Source: Linnemannia elongata (Eukaryota; Mortierellomycota; Mortierellomycetes; Mortierellales; Mortierellaceae). From it: a stretch of 64,000 nucleotides of DNA. The notes under the pieces were generated by a model. That model did no database searches and was not told the origin of the DNA. It saw only the letters and a program-made list of their open reading frames with translations. Positions within the stretch are counted from its first letter, which is position 1. Each line of letters opens with the position of its first letter. Both the position numbers and the translations under genes were made by a program. Location: NCBI GenBank assembly GCA_036320915.1, contig JAXBDG010000016.1:992001-1056000 (forward strand), read 5' to 3'. Positions 41,787 through 51,504 of this stretch are shown in pieces.

Positions 41787-42283
41787 CGATGTCGGCGTGG
41801 TTGTTTTACGGTACTGGGGTGACTGTGTGAGCTGTGAATAGAGAAATGAAATGGGTGGGAGTAGGCAGAGAAAATGTTGAAGATGAAGAAGGGATGGTAT
41901 GAGAGAGAATAAAAACGAGGGCGAATGGGAAGCCAGCAGTTGAAAGATGAGTGAAAGTGAACAGGTTGGGGGAGATACAGGAAAGATAAATGGAGAAAGA
42001 AAAGATAGAAAAGGGAAGGAAGGAAAGATTTGTCTTGTCAGCCGGGCAAGCAAAAAAAAAGCTCTCAAAAAAAACTTTAAAATTTACGCATCAAGATCAT
42101 GCACGTCACTAGATTTTGTTACTTAGGGGAGGGTCGTGGCCAGAGTTATAGGACCGCTGTAAAGTCCTAGTCCTCAATTGGTACGGGGGGGGCCTGACGG
42201 TGAGCTTTAATTCACTTTTCCTTTTTTTCCATTCCCCATTCCAGTCTTGTCCCTGTCATCCACCATCGTCATCTTCTTCCAAG
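41787..42283. other. Divergent promoter region
   Basis: Lies between the minus-strand membrane-protein gene and the plus-strand F-box gene. Purine-rich on the plus strand up to 42060, then pyrimidine-rich just before 42284. No gene seen. Confidence 0.5.
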
Positions 42284-44299
42284 ATGAATTCTCTACATCC
42301 CTTTGCCATCCAAGAACTGTGCGACCACCTCGCGCTCTTCCTCACCTTCCAGGACTGTCAAGCCCTCATTCAAGTCTCTCGCCTCTGTTACGAAAACTTC
42401 CTCCCTGCTCTTTGGCACTGCTCGAACCCAGGTCAGGTTCGTCGCAAAGGAAGTAATTTCCACCATGGGTTTCCCGAGTTCCTGACTTCGGGTCTGGAAA
42501 AGCACGGTCATCAAGTCCGGAATATCTCGATTGAATCTTGGAACGGTCGACGGGGAATATCCGACTTGTTTCGGATTCATTGTCGGTTCCTGGAGTCGAT
42601 TGAGGTTCTGGAAAAGGGGTATTGCTTCGATCGTGCCTTCTTGCTTCGCCAGTTATTCTTTGATGGAGAGAAGGACAAGGACAAAGACGCCGTGGAGCAC
42701 CGAGAAATGGATCTTTCGTCACTGAAACGACTGTCTCTAGCCGGTTTATCTTCCAAGGGAGACGACGAAGTTATCCGTTACTTGTTAGGACTTGAGTCAT
42801 CCTTTCCTCAACCATCTCTTCTCGAGGAGCCCTCATCCTCGCTGACGATCAGCGTCAACAACGTCATGCCCCGGAACGGACCCCGGCAATCACCGCGGAT
42901 TCCAAACCTAAGGAAACTCTCGTTAACTTTTGGGAACCCCACGAGTGCTCGCGAGATGACCTCCCTGGGTTTACCGGAGCTCTTGAACGCGTTTCCGAGT
43001 TGTCGATATTGGGCCTTGCAAGGCGTGAACCTCACCAAAGAGGCTCAGTACGTTTCATCTTACTCTTCGACAGGCAGCCACCGGTCTGACCAGCCACAGC
43101 AGCAGCAACACCAACAAGTGCAACAGATGCCGAACATAACCTTGGAGGACATGGAAGTGATGTATGCTCGATCCCTGGAGACACTCGACCTCGAATTCTC
43201 TCGAATCAACATTGATTGTCTGACCTGGATCCTGGACCGATCGCCTCGAATGAAGGATTTGACCCTATCCGTTGTCGATTACGGAGATGTCCCCGCTTTT
43301 GAGTTTGCTCAGGGTTCGCCGCAAGATGTGGTCGGGGCGCCAAAATCGATTACTGTGACGATCTTTGAGACGCTGACGCGATCGAGCCAGGATCTGAGGA
43401 CCTTGCAACTTTTGGGTTCGTTAGAGTTCCAGAACAATGCGAAAGAGGCTTATACCAAGTTTATGTCGACCCATCCAAGTCTGGAAGAGTTGATGATCTG
43501 TGGTACAGACCCTAATCGGTATCTCTTTGAGGCTTTGATTCAACCCAACGACAATGGTACCGCCGGTGACCATAAGGGACTCCTTCGGGCGGCGTTCTTG
43601 AACTGTACTATCCATGAGTCCGAACCGATCCACAGATGGTTGAGAAGTCCCAGTAGCGCGAGACTCGTGGTCTTGGATTTTCGAGGAACTTCATTGAAGA
43701 TCAAGGAGTTCTTTAGCAAGGTCGGTGCCGGTGCCGGTCAGGATAACGGAGGGTGGTGGGCGTGTACCGGGTCTTTGGAGGTTTTAAAGTTGACATTAGA
43801 GCCGTTCGGACCCATGAGCACCGCAACCGAGGAGAATGACGAGGCTTGCGCGATTTTGGATAGGGCTAGAAGATTCCTCGAGAGCTTTGTCAAGTTGAGG
43901 GCGCTTTGTATCAGAGGGGATGGACTTCCTCTGTCTTTGATCATGGAATCGGTCCCCCCCGTTGTCGACACTCCTTCGCCATGGTCAGGGTCGTCTTCAT
44001 TGTTACCGCCATCCTTTAACCCAGAGCAAGACCAGCAAGATCAAGGAGACTGTCCGTCATCGCCGTCGCCGTCGTCGCTTCCGCTCCCCTTCCAACATCT
44101 GACCGGTCTTCAATTCGAGTCGGTTTATCCTCGCATAACTGGTCCGGAGGCCCAACAATTGTTGACCCGATTCCCAAAATTATCGCGTCTGATCATGGAC
44201 GAATCGTTGCATCGGGCCGGCCTTGAGGTTCTGATGAATGATAGGCGTCGACGAGAACGAGATCCGTCGGCATCACGCTTGATCCTTACCATTAGCTGA
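42284..44299 (+). CDS. F-box/leucine-rich-repeat protein, 671 aa
   Basis: Single exon. The F-box-like motif is at residues about 4-45 (PFAIQELCDHLALFL ... IQVSRLCYENFLPALWHC). Leucine-rich stretches follow (LKRLSLAGLSSKG, LETLDLEFSRI, LRTLQLLGSLE, LEVLKLTLEPFG). A Gln-rich run (QPQQQQHQQVQQ) lies near residue 275 and a Ser/Pro-rich run near residue 595. I chose the ATG at 42284 because the F-box starts immediately after it; the open frame extends to 42200 through low-complexity leader. The likely role is substrate adaptor of an SCF ubiquitin ligase; the substrate is unknown. Confidence 0.82.
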   Translation: MNSLHPFAIQELCDHLALFLTFQDCQALIQVSRLCYENFLPALWHCSNPGQVRRKGSNFHHGFPEFLTSGLEKHGHQVRNISIESWNGRRGISDLFRIHCRFLESIEVLEKGYCFDRAFLLRQLFFDGEKDKDKDAVEHREMDLSSLKRLSLAGLSSKGDDEVIRYLLGLESSFPQPSLLEEPSSSLTISVNNVMPRNGPRQSPRIPNLRKLSLTFGNPTSAREMTSLGLPELLNAFPSCRYWALQGVNLTKEAQYVSSYSSTGSHRSDQPQQQQHQQVQQMPNITLEDMEVMYARSLETLDLEFSRINIDCLTWILDRSPRMKDLTLSVVDYGDVPAFEFAQGSPQDVVGAPKSITVTIFETLTRSSQDLRTLQLLGSLEFQNNAKEAYTKFMSTHPSLEELMICGTDPNRYLFEALIQPNDNGTAGDHKGLLRAAFLNCTIHESEPIHRWLRSPSSARLVVLDFRGTSLKIKEFFSKVGAGAGQDNGGWWACTGSLEVLKLTLEPFGPMSTATEENDEACAILDRARRFLESFVKLRALCIRGDGLPLSLIMESVPPVVDTPSPWSGSSSLLPPSFNPEQDQQDQGDCPSSPSPSSLPLPFQHLTGLQFESVYPRITGPEAQQLLTRFPKLSRLIMDESLHRAGLEVLMNDRRRRERDPSASRLILTIS

Positions 44300-45090
44300 G
44301 AAGAGTCATCATGGAGGAGTGGTTGGAAAGCAAACTTTAAAAGGATTGACATGCCAAAAATTACACTTGTTTTCTGCCCTTGCTCTACTCTTATTTCTTA
44401 TTAATTTGGCACGCTTTCATGACTACCGTGCGATCACTTTCGTAAAGTCTTTTCATCTGCCACATTATTCCCTATATCCCTTACACACCTAACCCTCTCA
44501 AGGAACAGCAAGGACATATTTATGAATGGCCCTGTACTTTCTTTTATTTATTGGCTAAATATCTCCTGCACCGGATGCAAGTGCATAGGTAGAGGGCACC
44601 TGCCTACAATAAAGTGATAATCTTTGCAGACTTTCTACGATCTGCAACAATTCATGCATTGCGGTAATTATAATACTGAAGCAGAATACAGTAAGCGTTG
44701 GATTGTTCACCCACTAATAGAGAACGTGAGCTGGATTTAGACCGTCGTGATACAGGTTAGTTTTACCTTACTAATGAAGCGTTGTTGTAATAGTACTTGA
44801 ACTTAGTACGAGAGGAAACGTTCATTCGGATAATTGGTATTTGGGCCTTGCTTGAGCAAGCAATGGACCGAAGCTATCATTCGTTGGGTTATGGCTGAAC
44901 GCCCTTAAGTCAGAACCCGTGTTAGAACGTGACGATTACGGCCTTGTGCCATTTTTAGTTGAATACGAATAGACCTACGGTCCTCAATCTTGCAGAGTGG
45001 AAAGGTTTTGTGAGGCTCCTACTAATGTTAAGTTCAAATATAGCATGAGATAAATCCTTTGCAAACGTCTTTAATTGAACGGGTGTAATA
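44300..45090. other. Gene-free stretch
   Basis: AT-rich 3' flank of the F-box gene. No frame, RNA gene or repeat recognised. Confidence 0.45.
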
Positions 45091-45470
45091 GGGGCAGAGC
45101 AAGAGGGTGCGAACAAGGGAATAAACAAAGACAAGAGCAAGAGGGTGCGAACAAGGGAATAAACAAAGACAAGAGCAAGAGTAGGGACAAGAGAGCACTA
45201 AGGACGAGGAGGAATGGCTAGAAACGGATGGTGTTTATGATACATAGAGAAAGGGTATTTTGTAATGTAATAGCAACAGGGCAAGAGGGTATGAACAAGG
45301 GAATAATAGGGACAAGAGCAAGAGAAGGGCGAGAAGAACTAGGGACGAGAAGAAAAGGCTAGAAAGGGAGTTTTGTAGTGTAATAGCAACGGAGCAAGAG
45401 GGTGTGAACAAGGGAATAATAGGGACAAGAGCACTAGAGAAGGGCGAGAAGAATAGGAGTGATAGAGGAG
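45091..45470. repeat. Nested purine-rich tandem repeats (38-bp and about 113-bp periods)
   Basis: AAGAGGGTGCGAACAAGGGA recurs at 45101 and 45139 (38-bp period). A larger unit beginning near TAATAGCAAC recurs at 45268 and 45381 (113-bp period), each carrying GCAAGAGGGT, GAACAAGGGAATAATAGGGA and GAAGGGCGAGAAGAA. All are variants of the same GA-rich core. Confidence 0.8.
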
Positions 45471-45656
45471 GGTTATTTATACAAGTAGTTGGTGCGTAGT
45501 TCTGGCACAAAGGGTGAGAGTGGAAGTGGGCAAGGGTGGAAGTGTGTTGATGGCACAGGTGATGGCCAAGCTGGTAGTGATGTCGTAGGGGTGGCTCGTG
45601 ATAGTGTAGATAATGGCACAGGTGAGGCCGAGGAGGGCGCAGGTAAAGCAAAGCAA

Positions 45657-46148
45657 ATGACAGTCTATGATACTATCATACACGGACACAAGCGACTGCT
45701 GCCTCATCAGGTCCGTCCAACAGCACAAGGTGGAGGCATTCCATTTTCAGCAGGACAACTCCCGAGCGCATACAGCAGCCTGATGCGGGAGTGGTCTGCC
45801 GAGCAGGAGGTCACTTTTCTCAAGTGGCCTCCGAACTCTTCAGATCTCGTTATGGTACCAGGAATTAGATTTTCGCCTGGTGCACCATGCAACCCCTACA
45901 ATATCAGTAACCCAGCTTCAATCTGCATTTTAAGCGGTAGACAGCAACGTTTGTTCTTGGTTCGCATCTCAAACCAAACACCCCAGACAGCCCAGACACT
46001 CCCAATACCGCTGTACCATTTTGGTTCCCTCATGCTCTTCTGGCAATCCGTTTGGGTACCCCACCAACCAGCTCTCACGACTAAGAAAAAGAACGTTGCA
46101 GAAAGCGGATGGAAACAGGCCTGGATGCTCGTTTATTCTCTGTTTTGA
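45657..46148 (+). CDS. Hypothetical 163-aa protein, possible degenerate AlkB-like remnant
   Basis: An open frame starting MTVYDTIIHGHKRLL. The C-terminal half has the layout of the AlkB-like 2-oxoglutarate/iron dioxygenase fold as I recall it: NPASICILSGRQQRLFLVRI resembles the strand before the 2-oxoglutarate site, and PIPLYHFGSLMLFWQ followed by VWVPHQPALTTKK resembles the distal His region. The expected HxD iron pair before it is not present. If the homology is real, this is an inactive relic or pseudoenzyme. The frame is also open upstream to 45489, but that part overlaps the repeat-derived Gly/Ala-rich stretch. It is flanked by repeats and stands alone. It could simply be a chance ORF. 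Confidence 0.3.
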   Translation: MTVYDTIIHGHKRLLPHQVRPTAQGGGIPFSAGQLPSAYSSLMREWSAEQEVTFLKWPPNSSDLVMVPGIRFSPGAPCNPYNISNPASICILSGRQQRLFLVRISNQTPQTAQTLPIPLYHFGSLMLFWQSVWVPHQPALTTKKKNVAESGWKQAWMLVYSLF

Positions 46149-46604
46149 TTTTCGTCAGGGGGAGCAAATATGAGAGCCCATCTTTTTTTTTTTTATTGTT
46201 GCTGTTCCCTGACCATACGAGCCCATCTACTTTTTTTTTTTTCGCCGCTGTTCAGCACATTCCCTAACCATAAATTTTTCTGCTTTTTCTCCCTTCTGTT
46301 CAATTGATGCTGGCCTGACATGGCAACTCGTTTGCAGAAACCCCGAAACTTTTCTTCTTAATACCATACTCTACAAGGTGACCAATGAGGTAGGGGACAT
46401 GATGTGTCCATCGACCGTTCTTTTCCAAAAATGAACAAGTCTCGATCCACTCACGGCTCTCTCGAAAGACACATTTTTTCTTCCATTTTGTTTATTTCGT
46501 CTCTCTTCCCCTCTTCTCTTTCTCTCATATTATTCTCTCTTTTCTCCAATTCACACACACACGCGCACAACCCCTCATCACATTCCATCCCCTGGCAGAG
46601 GCCG
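46149..46604. other. Promoter/leader of the kelch gene
   Basis: Contains T runs near 46182 and 46232 and a strongly pyrimidine-rich leader (46480-46570). No separate gene. Confidence 0.45.
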
Positions 46605-48834
46605 ATGCATTTTACAACACGACATCCGCACCAATTACTTATCCTGACATGGCTATGGGTTATCACATTCTTCCTCTCAGCACCAGTAATAGCCCAGCCT
46701 CCCTTGGTTACATGCTGCATGGCCTACAACACCATTGATGAGAACGTATTCTATATCCAAGGCGGATCAGTGGACCCAAAGGTCACTGCAAACTCTACAT
46801 CAAGCCAGTTTTACTCGCTCGACTTGACCCTTCCCAGCTGGGACACATCGAACCCACCCTGGAAGGCACTGCCACCCCCCACGGGACCTACAACACTGAC
46901 ACCGCCTTTTCGACATTCTATGTCGGTCTCACCAGACCGCCGCACGCTAACGATATTTGTACCCAATGGGCCCGGGCTGATTTCTAACTTCAACATTGGC
47001 GACGGCTCCTGGACTCCAGTTACAGCACCCTCCCCAAGCCAGTTGATGCCTGTTTTATACGGTGCACAAGCGGCGACAGATCCTACAACAGGAATTGTCT
47101 ATATCCCTCCAGCATACTCCGGCGCCTCTTTGTCAATCTATTCTCCCTCGACAGGCGTGGTTACTACGGCACCCATGCCTCCTGTTGCGACCGCCGGTGG
47201 GCTATCGCGTCATTCATTTGTGTGGAGTCAAGTCCGAAAAACTTTTATTTTGTTCGGGGGGGTAATTACGATAAGCTACCTTTCCGAGTACGACCCTATC
47301 ACTGGAAAATGGGCTGAATTGGTAGGTGTTTATGAAGCATGCACTTCACTTGTACATAAAAAGAAAGTCATCCGGGATTGCTCACTTTTTATTCTTCTGA
47401 CTATCTCTCCAAGTATGCATCTGGACCTACTCCACCTTTGCAACAGGCCAGTTGCATGGCACCTGGTAAGAAAATATGAATCAATAGGGGTCGTCAAATA
47501 TTTTGCCAGACGGCGTGAAATAATGGGACCGAGCGTATTTCAATACACGCAAAAGGGGTGTACGCATTTTCGTATTCTTTTCGAGTTTCCTTTTCGTATT
47601 AGAAGGCCTGCACTGGTGACAGAAAAATGTCAAATGCGGCGGATTTATTTTGGATTTGGCAGTACTTTGACAGCCCCTAATACTGCAGTTGTGTTCGTAC
47701 GACCAAAGAATACAAAAAGTCCAGCACACCCTCTCATTGACAATCTTTGTTTTTTCTCCCCACCCAGCCTACAATGGAACCAAGATGATCCTGTTTGGAG
47801 GACACAATTCATCTGGACCCTCCGGCGGATATCTTTTCATTCTCGATGTTCCTACCATGACCTGGAGCCAAGGCCTAAGCGTGGACCCTTCGCAGAATAG
47901 ATCATCGATGGCCTGCTCAGTCTCTGGTGACAATTTCATTGTCTGGGGAGGTAATTCAAAGTGCATCTGACTGTGACCAACTACCCGATGTTCAACATGA
48001 AAAAGACTCAGCATATTAAAATACCCCCTGTTGCTTCTTTCAATGATAGGATACAAATGGGATCCTTTAGGTTCCGCCGTTGTGAGCGGAATGCCTCTTA
48101 TCTACAACATTCATTCTGGACAGTGGACGACAAAGTTTGAGCGTGGCAATCACTATAAACCGACTGTCACTTCACAACCAGGAACAGGAAACCCACCTCC
48201 AGAAGTTGAGGGCTCAGGGGACGGAGGCAGCAAAATCAACGGCGCCGCTGTTGGAGGAGGAGTCGCAGGAGGTTTAGCCATCGTTCTTGCTCTTACGTTT
48301 CTAGTTGTCCGAAGACGCCGACGTCGACAACAGGAAATCGATGGCGACAAAGTGATTGGGATTCCCACAACCCTTGACCAGGTCCCACCATCCATAGAGA
48401 GATCGAGTGAAGGACCAGTGTCCGCCGGGTTCCCGCAGATCACAAAGGATAACCAGGAACTACAATTTTTTCCAGGTTCCCCTCAACCACACCAACACGA
48501 GAAAAATTCGTCCTGGCCACCCACACCAGCTCTGTTACCGCCTATGATCCCACTTCGTCCTGGTTCATCCCTCAACCCAAGGACCCCTCAAGACCATATC
48601 CAGAAGTTACAGCATGATCTGGCCATTCATCAGAGACAGCTCGCCCACCAAAACAACCCGCAGTACAATCCTGCCAATTCCCATACACAACCAACTTCAG
48701 CTCTGCGTGGTCCGCAGGGTGCTGGAGACCCCGTTACACTAACTAGTTCTACTACCGACCAACATGACCTGGCATGCAAGATCGAGGTCATGCAAGCCGA
48801 ACTTAGAAAACTCCAGGCACAGCTGAGGCTGTAA
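46605..48834 (+). CDS. Secreted kelch-propeller single-pass membrane protein, 578 aa, four exons
   Basis: Exons 46605-47321, 47414-47465, 47768-47950 and 48050-48834; all junctions are GT/AG and in phase. Residues 1-30 are a signal peptide (LLILTWLWVITFFLSAPVIAQ). The ectodomain has kelch-like blades: VFYIQGGS, FVWSQVRKTFILFGG, NGTKMILFGGHNSSGPSGGYLF, DNFIVWGG. A transmembrane helix (GGGVAGGLAIVLALTFLVV) is followed by an RRRRRR stop-transfer signal and a cytosolic tail ending in coiled-coil-like heptads (KIEVMQAELRKLQAQLRL). Kelch propellers usually bind protein or carbohydrate partners, so a surface receptor or adhesion role is inferred. Exon 2 is only 52 bp, and intron 2 (302 bp) is longer than the others. 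I chose the ATG at 46605 because it starts the signal peptide directly; the open frame begins upstream in leader sequence. Confidence 0.78.
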
Positions 48835-49550
48835 TACCACATTTTACCCTTACTCTACTATTTAAAAAACAACAGTGATCCATGTTTGCTTCTTTTGAAT
48901 GGCCTGACATTAATGAGTCTTCTACTCGAGAGAGATTGCAGATTGTACAAATCATAAGTTGTTTTTCGGCGTGTAATTCCTGAAAACCCTCGCTCACTGT
49001 CGCAGCATGTCATCTGTGTAGCAATCACATCGATATATCCAAATACTCCTTTGCCACATTGACTTGCGCCCTTCTTCGATGCAAGCGTTACAAAATCAAT
49101 GATGCAATTATTGCAACTTCGACATAGAAGAGGAGGGAGTGTTGAGTATCTACACATCGAGTTCAACCTTCCTTCTCCAACGTCTCTTGTTACTCAGTTT
49201 CTCTTCTACTGCATTCTCACATTTATGTCAAATCTCCAATTAATCAATCAACAACGGCCTCTCAACATGCCACCTATCCGCCACAATGAGAAACCAACAC
49301 CCTCAACTTAACCACCTACATCTCACAAACATAGAAAGGCAATATTTGTTGTGCAGGCAAGGCACAGACGCAAATATTCATTTTCAATCAATCAAATAGT
49401 GTTTTTATCTTAGGAGGTTTGCAACAGTGTTTCTTGCCTATGCAAAATTGACTTCTCCTGACTGCATCAAAAAAAAATCCATTACATATGCAAAAAAAAA
49501 TCTGCAAAGTCAATGCGGCAAAGGAGTATTAAGACTCAATATTGAAAAAT
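48835..49550. other. Intergenic region with a diverged inverted repeat of the adjacent 3' flank
   Basis: A segment at about 49045-49070 (AATACTCCTTTGCCACATTG on plus) reappears in inverse orientation at about 49505-49532 with about one mismatch. A Cys-containing minus-strand frame at 48858-49166 passes through the first copy but has no recognisable start region or fold. No firm gene. Confidence 0.45.
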
Positions 49551-49835
49551 CTAGCAAATGCTTTTGTCGGCGTCGCACCTCACGGATATATCAAACTGTT
49601 TCGATCGACAGCAGGCTGAAAATGATCCAAATTGAGAGGCATCCATGAGATTGCACCAACCATTTCTATCAAAAACTGCTGGACAACAGGCCTTGGATGG
49701 TTCGTAACCTGAGTTCGAAGGATCATACCCATTCGCACCTTTAGGAGAGCAACTTGCTGAATAGCCTTGGACTTGCGCTGTAAGACACAGAAGTGCCGTA
49801 GCTGCAAGAGTGATTTTGAAAAGCACGGTGGCCAT
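49551..49835 (-). CDS. Small secreted cysteine-rich protein, 94 aa
   Basis: Single exon. Residues 1-24 form a clear signal peptide (MATVLFKITLAATALLCLTA, cleavage probably after VQG). The mature chain of about 70 residues has eight cysteines in the order C, CC, C, CC, C, C (SASCSPKG, KACCPAVFD, NGWCNLM, SACCRSK, VRCDADKSIC), consistent with four disulfides. Small secreted Cys-rich proteins in fungi serve as effectors, antimicrobials or wall proteins; this one matches no family I can name. The two CC pairs recall hydrophobin-like spacing, but the chain is short and not hydrophobic enough for that call. The start is the first ATG of the signal peptide. Confidence 0.8.
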   Translation of the reverse strand: MATVLFKITLAATALLCLTAQVQGYSASCSPKGANGYDPSNSGYEPSKACCPAVFDRNGWCNLMDASQFGSFSACCRSKQFDISVRCDADKSIC

Positions 49836-50384
49836 CTTTGGTTGCTTGGAGTTGTTGGGAAGAGGAGTGGGCTAATTTAAAATAGTAGGGGGACGAAAAC
49901 ATACAAGTTAATTCCAATAAACTTGGCTGGCTGCCCCAAAGGTACACATACCGTAAAAGTCTTGGATAAATATCTTACAAGGGTCAGGTTAAAGATGTGG
50001 GGGGGAGTGAGTGGCTATGAGAGCTCAGGTAAGCGTTCTTGATAGAGGTTTATAGCACTCTTACGAGGGTTCTGCGACGAAGATCGTTCGTGTGGCGGCT
50101 CTTGCGATGATGCTTGCAATGGTTCTTGAGGTTGTGGTGGCGAGCGGAGTGTAGTGTGAGTGCTGACGTGTGTCTCTAGTCTTGAAGAGGGGTTCGGTTG
50201 TGAGTTCTTTCAGGATTCTGGGCAGGTTCGACTCCTTTATATATGTGAAGAGGGTTGAAACAATTTTAACGATTTTTTTTTCTCTTCATCCCCAAATGAG
50301 AACAAGGAAGGACGCAAAAAGATCAAAGGGGCTATGGGGAGAAAATAAAAATGAGGAGTGATGATGCAAAAAAAGGTAGAGGAG

Positions 50385-50386
<2 letters not shown>
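49836..50386. other. Promoter side of the small secreted protein gene
   Basis: No second gene seen. A sequence resembling a tRNA B-box (GGTTCGACTCC near 50226) lacks the rest of a tRNA fold. Confidence 0.4.

Positions 50387-50418
<32 letters not shown>
50387..50418. repeat. 32-nt poly-A tract
   Basis: Uninterrupted A run, flanked by GGAGCT and GGCATG. It has the same length as the T runs at 8163-8194 and 58454-58485. Confidence 0.9.
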
Positions 50419-50423
<5 letters not shown>

Positions 50424-50529
50424 GCAGAAGAAAGGAGAAAGGGAGGCAGACAATATTAAAGGGCGGCATCAAAATCACAGCATAAAGGGACCAAGAGATC
50501 ACATCAAAAAGGAGGAAGGGCAACAAGGG

Positions 50530-50770
50530 TGGGACAAATTCAAAGAGTACAGAAAAAGGTTCAAGGAATATCGGAAAAGATCAAGAGATGCTGGGAACAG
50601 GTGAAGGGGCACTGGAAAGGGATCAAGGGACGCGGAAAAGGATCAAGGGAGGCTGGAAAACATCAGGGGATGCGGCATGAATAGCAAGAGATGCCAGAAA
50701 AAGACTAAGAGTTGCCGGAAAAGGTCAAGGGATGCTGGGAAAAGATCAAGGGACACAGGAAAAATTAAGA
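50530..50770. repeat. Degenerate purine-rich minisatellite
   Basis: Imperfect units of about 22-25 bp built on GGAAAAGATCAAGGGATGCT recur about ten times with variable endings, for example near 50574, 50635, 50719 and 50736. No coding potential is inferred. Confidence 0.7.
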
Positions 50771-50771
50771 G

Positions 50772-50932
50772 TGGGAAACCCACTTCATGTCAACGTGACT
50801 ATCTTTTTTTCTTCAGAGATAAAAAAGAAAAAAGTGCAGTACCTAGAACCTCACCATCCGCGTAGGAACTTTGCGAGGTAAAAAAACTACACTAATGGGG
50901 TGGGATGGGCGGGACATGAAGTGGGTTTCCCA
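50772..50932. mobile_element. MITE-like element with 20-bp perfect terminal inverted repeats
   Basis: TGGGAAACCCACTTCATGTC at 50772-50791 is the exact reverse complement of 50913-50932, with 121 bp between. Each arm is itself partly palindromic (GTGGG-AAA-CCCAC). There is no ORF inside. No clear target-site duplication is visible at the edges (left flank TTAAGAG, right flank TCTCGTA), so the boundaries and class are uncertain. Confidence 0.5.
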
Positions 50933-51504
50933 TCTCGTACAATGTTTATAAGCCGCCGGACAAGTCCTCGGCAAAAAGAGACAATGTTAACGTTAGGTAC
51001 GTCACTTAAGCAGCAACCTATTTTAACTGACGAACTAGCAGGTGCCAGAGTCTACGCCGCGTGAGCTGAACCGTTTTCTCGATTCCCAGGTTTTGTGCTT
51101 AGGTGCTAGCTATGTTTATGAGAGGCGACTCTGTATAGAGTGATATATTTTGTTCAATTTGTTCGTTCATGTTGAATATTGCAAGTTCAGACGGCAGTGA
51201 GGGAATGGTGGCAATAACGTACTGTCGGTTTTCGCTAATGTAAGCGTGGACATCATTATGGACGATCGTCGAATGGGCCGCCTCGCTCCATTGCTGCAAA
51301 CGGACTTACGCCGTAAGTCCAGTCAGTTCCCGTAGATCCAAGGTATGTGCAAGAGACTGCTGCGGGATCGCTGTCCTGTGCATGGTCCCCCATTAATTCC
51401 TCTTCCTTTGATTCATTCAACTGAGGATAAGGGCAATCAAAACATAGCAGTGTTCAACCACCTTACAAACAAACACCCCGTCCTTTATTTGATCAGCACA
51501 TTGG
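50933..51504. other. Intergenic region with a short palindrome
   Basis: GGACTTACG-C-CGTAAGTCC (51302-51320) is a near-perfect palindrome. A minus-strand frame at 51099-51299 (67 codons) has protein-like composition but no start context, motif or partner exon. Confidence 0.4.

Noticed and set aside
41334..42068. N-terminal extension of the frameshifted membrane protein to 42068
   Set aside because: The extension is Phe/Leu/Ser/Pro-rich translation of a pyrimidine tract and resembles leader rather than protein.
48858..49166. Minus-strand Cys-containing 102-codon frame
   Set aside because: No signal peptide or convincing start; composition is ambiguous, though it includes the inverted segment reported as a finding.
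50215..50250. tRNA-like B-box (GGTTCGACTCC)
   Set aside because: No matching T-stem, anticodon arm or acceptor stem could be folded around it.
51099..51299. Minus-strand 66-codon frame next to the F-box gene
   Set aside because: Protein-like composition but no recognisable motif, start context or splice partner.
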